Assembly (NCBI GenBank): GCA_014529385.2
Contig: CM043942.1
Span: forward strand, 48,156,244-48,220,243
DNA: 64,000 bases
Reading direction: 5' to 3'
Source of the DNA: Adiantum capillus-veneris
Taxonomy: Eukaryota; Streptophyta; Polypodiopsida; Polypodiales; Pteridaceae
Below are positions 58,466-64,000 of the stretch, in pieces (within the stretch, counting starts at the first letter, position 1; each line of letters opens with the position of its first letter). Under the pieces are notes generated by a model, which was not told the DNA's origin, searched no databases, and saw nothing but the letters and a program-made list of their open reading frames with translations. A program made the position numbers and the translations under genes.

Positions 58466-59548
58466 CAACAAATCAAAGCAGAAAAAGCCCAGACTCAACC
58501 GCAACTGCTGCTCGGACAACAAGCGCCACATTTGCCTGGAACATCACACCAAGGGCAACAGGAGCATGAATTTGAAGGGCCCAATCTGGATATAAGAGAT
58601 GAACTCAATGAGAGCATTCAAAACATGCCAGAGGGGCCAACCAAGGAGTACATACTCTATGAAAAGAAGATACTGGAGTCAGCAGCCCTAGCATACTTAC
58701 AACCAGAAGAGGAGGTGGAAGGATTTGGCCATGAGTACCTCCCGTTTCCTCTGCTATTCCATGAAGCAATTTTGTGGAAAGAAAAGATGCGGCCAGCCTT
58801 GCCACGAAACAAAGAAGGGGGTTACGAAGGCATTGCACTCACAGTGGAAGAAGCTCAGATGCTTGTCGATGACCACCCCAAGTGGAGGCAGAAGTGGTTG
58901 GACAAAAGGCCACATGATCTAACAAATTACCACAATGCTCCTTAACATATACAAATATATCCTACATTCTGACCAGTCCCTCGAAGACGCACTTGGAAAG
59001 ATCTCACCACATGGAAGGGGTCAAGGCCGCACAAGCTAAATTACCCGGTTCTGACAGCGTAGCAACCCCCTATGGTGGCCGACATGGTCAGCACACTGAA
59101 TTGAACAGTCACATTGCTGCGGGATGTCCCCGATTTGGCATGCCAAATGTTAGTAAAGATAGCCCGGATGATCGTCACCTGCATCCCGATGTTTAAAGAT
59201 ACTGAAGGCGACGATCATCCGTGGAATCTGTTCTTGGAAGGACACAGAGGCATCTGCTGGAATCTACACGATTCGCCGCCATGACACATCTTGATGGCCA
59301 TGTACTCCAGGCTAATGTACCTGCCCTCACAATACTTGCAGACATTTGAAGAGGCCTTCGTCACAGGATTCTTCGAAATGGATTCAAGGATTTTCCATCC
59401 CATGGTGAAGGACCTCAAAGCAAGGTACGTAGCATACCAACACACCTTATCTGAAAATCCATTCAGACAGCATCAAGAAGCCCTCAATGCCGTCCTGCGA
59501 ACAAGAAGTTTTTCAGCGACACTCGCTTCATTAGAGCCACATCAATAG
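58466..59548 (+). pseudogene. End of the 3' ORF block
   Basis: 58532-58945 (137 residues) reads MPEGPTKEYILYEKKILESA, YLPFPLLFHEAILWKEKMRP and VEEAQMLVDDHPKWRQKWLD. A last piece (59291-59548) reads YSRLMYLPSQYLQTFEEAFV, FEMDSRIFHPMVKDLKARYV. Between them the frame is broken (58946-59290), though PWNLFLEGHRGICWNLHDSP is readable near 59218-59280. No domain was recognised. The block ends 37 bases before the polypurine tract. Confidence 0.5.
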
Positions 59549-59584
59549 CCAAAGCACTGATCATGCACGAGGGCGTGCAAGGAT

Positions 59585-59598
59585 AAGGAAGGGGGGAG
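59585..59598 (+). other. Polypurine tract of the giant element
   Basis: AAGGAAGGGGGGAG directly before the TG of the 3' LTR. Same sequence as the internal tract at 48752. Confidence 0.9.
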
Positions 59599-60508
59599 TG
59601 TTTGGGGGATGAAGCAACAAGCGGCCGTTGCTAGAAGGACCATATTTTTCTGAGAAACCATTGTAAAATTCTTTTGTAAAGAAGCATCTCTAAGCTGGGA
59701 AATTGTCAAAGGATGTATGATTATTCTTATGGGAGCAATTGTATATTAGAGACCCAGTTAGAGGTTTGGGAGCTTATGGCCGGACAAGCCATTTTGTAAA
59801 GACCTAATCTATAAAGGTCATTTTTTGTAAGTTTGAAGATAATCTTTTAATGGAGAACTGAGAGGACATCGTATGTTTGAGAGCTCCTTCTTGTTCAACC
59901 TTGTAATCTTCGCCATTGCGGCTACGGTAATCCAAATTCAGATTTGATTATTGCATTGTGTTCCTCTCCTCTTGCTCTTTCATTCAAGTGTAATCATTCA
60001 AGATTCGTTGTAGGTTTTCAACTACGAGTTTGAGGCCTTAAATCGCTGTTTTGAGTGTCTATATGCGTGTTTTATGTTGTTTTGACCCTAGGAGGGGCTT
60101 TAGGGACCCTAAAATGACCCATTAGGATCACTTGTTCGCTGTTTTTGCTGCCTTTGGGACGAACGATCGCGATCGTTGTACCTCTCCAGAATGCTGTGAC
60201 AGTGATAGGATATGTTCTTGATAGTCCCCTGTAGCTTCCCTTCAAGTTTCGTGCGAATTTGATATGATTTGCATGGTAAACGGGCGTGATGACTGAAGAA
60301 CGGTGTAGGAGGACATATGCAGATTACTTGGCAGTAATGCGATTGATTTACTTATAGAGTTAGTGGTTGCATCTCTTCGAGTTCACTTCATTAGGATTGA
60401 CACCCTAGTGAGTTCCCATGCCTCATCCGAGTCGCTTCCCCTGTATTGATAAATATGTTGATGCTTGAGAGCTATGCTATGGACGTCAGTCGCGGTGACC
60501 CGCAAACA
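59599..60508 (+). repeat. 3' LTR of the giant element
   Basis: 910 bp, partner of 36752-37660. Its palindrome copy (60162-60184) has the perfect 16-base palindrome AACGATCGCGATCGTT, whereas the 5' LTR copy reads AACCGCGATCGTT. It is followed by the target duplication CACAT and CA-rich sequence. Confidence 0.93.
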
Positions 60509-61822
60509 CACATGCTCACACACACACCCAGTACACACACATACACACCTACACACACCTTGGGGAGGTGTTGCCGGCACATACACATTTTTTGAAGGAG
60601 AAGCAAGGAGGGAGGTGCTACCGAAATTCTCATCTTGAGCATTCATTGCATCAAAAAAATCAGAGGATTCTCAGCTCTAATCACGGTAATTATGGTTCTT
60701 CTTAAATCTCATCATTACTCTTCCATATTCTTCGTCTACTATGCCTACTTTTAGCTATAATTCCCAATAGCTGCTCTCTAAGTTTACATAGCTATACTCC
60801 ATTACATAATCATCATTCAATTAGCTAAATTATGTAGCCATTCATCATCCTTAATCAAGGATTAATACATGATTAGGAAAGATTATCTCTCTAGGCAACA
60901 TAGTTAATAAATTGATAGCCCAGTAATAGTGTAGATTTGATGAAATTCATTCTTTTACCACTCAATAGTGTTGTAATTAAATTAGAATCAATCTTCTCCC
61001 ACATTAAAATGTGATTAAGGATGAAAATTAATCCGTCATTAGGCCATTAAGAAGAGAATTTTCTATCACACATGCCTGCAGTAATTCTGCATCTTCAAAT
61101 TGCTCTAAGAAAATGATTGAGCTTTCTTCCTTCATATCTTTTGTAAATCAATTAGTAAAATTATGAATTTATTAATCATCTAAGCCAAGTGATTAACCTT
61201 AGAACCAGTTCCCATAGGGTAAGTAAAGAATTACCCTCAAAATTGTTAGGTCTCGAAGGAAACGTCTAATCTCTTGCATAAGGAGGATTCTTTAATGATT
61301 CTAATCTGCCAATTGGTTTGTTATGATGCTCTCGGACTTTATCTCTTTTCCAAGTTTATCATTTAAAGTAGTGAGTAAAAGGGCCCCGGTTAAGAGAACT
61401 CCCTTTCGGTGGTGCCCATGACCGCGAGGCGGGAACGAGCAATGTGAACGGAAAGGGAAAAGCTCCCATGGATGAACAAATACCGGCCATCTCACGGGCC
61501 ATTGACGAAGAAATGGAAGAGGTAGATCATAATTTCATTCAAGTTGTTTAATTTAACATTGCATACGTTTAGCTAGTAATGAACATATCCCCAAAAATGT
61601 TGGAGAAATCCGACGAAAATCTCGGCATTAAATTCATTTGTACATTAAAGTCTAAAGTAGGAAAGAAATGATTGATGGGTATGCTGTTTGCAATAGGAAA
61701 GAATGTCTACTAGGAAAAATTTAGCTCGACATGTTCATTCTATTTCCAATGTTGAATCAGTCCTGACCCCCCTACTGATCACAGGGGGCAGAGTTCCTCG
61801 TTAAGGGCTCTTGAATCCACGA

Positions 61823-61940
61823 CTTGCTTTTTATGCGGTGCATACCCACGACTTGCTTTCTATGCGGTGGGAACCCACGTCTTGCTTTCTATGCGGTGGG
61901 AGTGTCCATGTTGTGCTTTCTATGCGGTGGACATACCTAG
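61823..61940. repeat. Tandem repeat of about 30 bp, four units
   Basis: Units of the form CTTGCTTTCTATGCGGTGGG followed by AACCCACG or a variant, starting at 61823, 61852, 61881 and about 61912. Position shortly before a retroelement primer site suggests it is part of an LTR. Confidence 0.8.
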
Positions 61941-62594
61941 TTGTATGGGCAGCTAGGCGACAACGGGAGGAGTAAACTCTTGCTGGAGGGGGGATGTTGT
62001 ACCTCCAGAACATTGGAATTTTAATGAGTAAGTTTGAGTAGAATTTTTTCTAGAATACTGTCTTGGTGCCGTTTGCAATACTGATTGAAGGGCTGTCTTA
62101 ACGAACAATGTGATTCGGAATCTAATCAAGGAATCTCTATGTTGAACAACCATTGTGGTAGTAATTAGGACACACAAGGAAGTGTGAGTGTGGGGGTTTG
62201 GCTCAGGTTACCAATGCCTATGAGAAGGGTGGTCCCGATTGGTTGGGAACTCTTTGTCCCCATAGTGTTAATATCGATACTAGTAATACTCATTGCCTCT
62301 AGAGCGGCGAAGTCTCAAGTGTACGTGCCTCTGAAACATGGGAAAAAAGGCACTCGAGGTTTCTCTCCTCTTGGGAGGTGGGTTTTAGGATCGCTAGATA
62401 GTTTAAGTACGCTTCCCCTGTGAGGTGGAGCTAAATCTCTTTGCTAGTAGGCTCGAACTCGATTCACTTTGTGATGAGAGATCATCCGTAAGTTGAACCC
62501 TGAACGACTTTGTTTGCTTCCGTTATAGATCTAGTGGCCACCAAGTTCACCATCAGATCCTCCGTTTGATACGGCAGGGTGGGGACCTCACACT

Positions 62595-62606
62595 TTGTAT
62601 TAGAGC
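62595..62606 (+). other. Decayed primer binding site
   Basis: TTGTATTAGAGC matches the initiator-Met site TGGTATCAGAGC at 10 of 12 bases and is followed by CTAGGTT. It marks the 5' end of an LTR element that continues to the window edge. Confidence 0.5.
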
Positions 62607-62710
62607 CTAGGTTAGGTTGAGAAATAAAGTCGTATTGTTTTAACATTTAAAAGGAACTGAAAGTATATGGGTAGTTGATCCAAATTCCTTGCATTGGTGT
62701 TGCAGGAAGA

Positions 62711-63209
62711 CCCCGTGCTAGAATATCGGAAGTTCCAAGTGTTTGAGCTTATTTATGAGCAAGCTCGACGATCCCCAGTTTACCAGTTCAGGCGAGATGT
62801 CATGGAGATATTGATGAAGGCTCATACGCCACACTCCACTCGCATCGATAGAGGATGGGGAATTGATTGGACACTTGTAGGAGGGGTTTACTACATCAAC
62901 TCTCGGAAGCTAGGATGCCTGGCTACCAATTTGAAGAAGATACGTTGGGGAGAAGAGTTGAGGGTAGTGGAGTTATTCTACCTGCTGCCTACCCGATTGG
63001 ACCTGACTGTCTCAGGCGACTTCAATCAAACCATCAACGACTGGCTCCTGGAAAAGGTCACCGAGGTGATCCCAGCGAACAGAGTCAGAACTTTTGGAGT
63101 ACCAAAAGAAGAATCTCGGGTCGATATCTTAGTTTATTATCCACTCAAGGATGAGTACAGGAACTACTTCACGAACAAAGTAGTGCATCATGTGAACACA
63201 ATCTCCTAG
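62711..63209 (+). CDS. Unknown pre-gag ORF of the right-edge Ty3/gypsy element
   Basis: The open frame can start at 62694, but no ATG is present there; TTGCAG just before 62711 looks like a splice acceptor, so the coding part may be an exon. Sequence: VLEYRKFQVFELIYEQARR, FRRDVMEILMKAHTPHSTR, GWGIDWTLVGGVYYINSRK, LTVSGDFNQTINDWLLEKV, VDILVYYPLKDEYRNYF. It is about 165 residues, of mixed fold. No known domain. It lies between the primer site and gag, like other pre-gag ORFs in the window. Confidence 0.5.
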
Positions 63210-63459
63210 GCGTATCTTATACACAATCCAAAATGGCCATGTAATAAGTTGATCATTAGTTATCCTAAACCTTGAGGGGTTTCAATTGTAATAAATTTTC
63301 ATCAATAAAGTGATTTTTGTCTTTGAATCTCTGTCTCTTGATAAAGTGGAATCTTGAATTTTATTTAAAGTCTCGTGTCTATTTTGAAATCCAAGTAATG
63401 GTATCAAGAATCTTGTATAACCCATGTAGGCACTGCCTGTTGCTCTGTATTCGGCAACG

Positions 63460-64000
63460 CAAGAGAAGAAGCTCCTCCTTAAGCAAGCCCAACCTCCGAT
63501 CTTTAAGGGCGAGGGGGCAAATGTGGAGAGAGATGCATAAGTGTGGATGGAAGCCATGGATGATTACTTTGAAGCTGCGGGGACCCAACCCGTAGATCAG
63601 ACCATGCTTGCGATGTTCCGCTTGACTAGCGATGCCAAGATACGGTAGAAGCAACATTGCAGGGACCTGGATATTAAGGGATCTTCTCAATCCTGGGAAG
63701 ACATCAAAGCTACGATAATGGGGCGTTATTTACCACCTGCCTATAGAACCTTGAAGATGAATGAATTCTTTTCACTTCGGCAGATAGCTGACTTCATCTG
63801 TCAAAGAATATTATGCAAAGTTTGTCACTCTTCGGAGATATGCTCCTAAGATGACCCTTTGAATACTTGGTTGGAAGCTCTCAAGCCAACAACACTACAG
63901 GATGCCTTGTTGAGGGCCAAACCTCTAGCTCTTGAAGTACAAAAGGTTAATCAGAACATGAGTAATCATTGGGCAAAGAGGTCAAGGACAACTGCTTGGA
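63460..64000 (+). pseudogene. Ty3/gypsy Gag, partial at the window edge
   Basis: Reads PPIFKGEGANVERDA, stop, VWMEAMDDYFEAAGTQPVDQ, FRLTSDAKIR, TAG at an expected Trp, KQHCRDLDIK, SWEDIKATIMGRYLPPAY, FFSLRQ, then a frameshift. This is the Retrotrans_gag capsid order (E-x-W-L-x-x-M-x-x-Y-F...; W-x-x-L/I...R-Y-L-P-P). Two stops and a frameshift make it non-functional. The element continues beyond 64000. Confidence 0.85.

Larger units (their letters stand above)
36752..60508 (+). mobile_element. Giant LTR retrotransposon, 23.8 kb with nested copia
   Basis: Bounded by 909/910-bp LTRs and by a perfect 5-bp target duplication CACAT (36747-36751 and 60509-60513). A primer site of the tRNA-Asp type follows the 5' LTR, as in Athila/Tat-related elements. 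Without the nested copia it is about 18.66 kb. Order: leader with palindromes, pre-gag ORF, gag with zinc fingers, protease, RT, RNase H, duplicated H2C2, integrase, second protease-like domain, internal polypurine tract, spacer with palindromes, large 3' ORF block, polypurine tract, LTR. No second RNase H was seen between RNase H and integrase, so it is not a typical Tat element. Stops and frameshifts interrupt all long ORFs. LTRs look about 97 percent alike by eye. Confidence 0.93.
60514..62693. other. Non-coding stretch, probable LTR of the next element at its right part
   Basis: CA-rich sequence (to about 60580) then AT-rich non-coding sequence. It contains a 29-31-bp tandem repeat (61823-61940) and ends near a decayed initiator tRNA-Met primer site. 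No gene recognised. LTR limits cannot be fixed from one copy. Confidence 0.5.

Noticed and set aside
56150-59548. Envelope-like gene in the giant element
   Set aside because: No signal peptide, transmembrane segment or fusion-type motif is visible; the sequence is charged and coiled-coil.
61823-61940. CRISPR-like spacing of repeats
   Set aside because: Units are contiguous and imperfect without unique spacers, and the genome is a plant.

Overview
This window looks like repeat-dense heterochromatin of a large land-plant genome, most likely a fern or another seed-free plant. That is inferred from dense LTR retrotransposons of several lineages, very long (CA)n, (CT)n and (AG)n tracts, a Helitron with an RPA-like gene, and a LINE with an RRM-type ORF1. 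No intact host gene was found; the only host-like trace is a decayed pentatricopeptide (PPR) fragment. Nearly every base that can be assigned belongs to a mobile element.

Layout. 1-5.7 kb: remains of a chromodomain-type Ty3/gypsy element (integrase and chromodomain pieces, then a probable 3' LTR holding a (CA)n tract and a CCAAT-box cluster). 6.0-7.5 kb: a 5'-truncated LINE. 8.7-8.9 kb: two tandem Helitron-like 3' ends. 9.0-15.3 kb: a microsatellite-rich repeat family and a near full-length sister LINE. 15.3-26.9 kb, minus strand: a Tat-like Ty3/gypsy element with two 2.65-kb LTRs, gag, protease, RT, two RNase H domains and integrase, followed by a truncated second internal region. 26.9-27.7 kb: a third copy of the microsatellite-rich repeat. 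27.7-33.3 kb, minus strand: a decayed autonomous Helitron (HUH Rep, PIF1-like helicase, spliced RPA70-like gene). 33.8-34.1 kb: PPR pseudogene. 34.1-36.0 kb: 5' part of another LTR element. 36.75-60.5 kb: a giant LTR retrotransposon (23,757 bp between perfect CACAT target duplications, tRNA-Asp-type primer site) with a 5.1-kb Ty1/copia element nested inside it (TAAAT target duplication). 60.5-64 kb: start of another Ty3/gypsy element that runs off the window.

The most interesting object is the giant element. Besides gag, protease, RT, RNase H and integrase it has a pre-gag ORF, a duplicated H2C2 zinc domain, a second retropepsin-like domain downstream of integrase, an exact internal copy of its polypurine tract, a large 3' ORF of unknown function (helical, charged and coiled-coil), and a dispersed family of GATCGCGATC-centred palindromes in its LTRs and in the untranslated stretches before its two ORF blocks. 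Across the window several unrelated LTR elements also carry small ORFs between the primer site and gag, including a short recognisable protein family present three times.

All elements are broken by frameshifts and stops. The stops that can be interpreted look like C-to-T or G-to-A transitions, as expected from decay of methylated cytosines. All alignments and domain calls were made by eye from the translated sequence; no database search was run.
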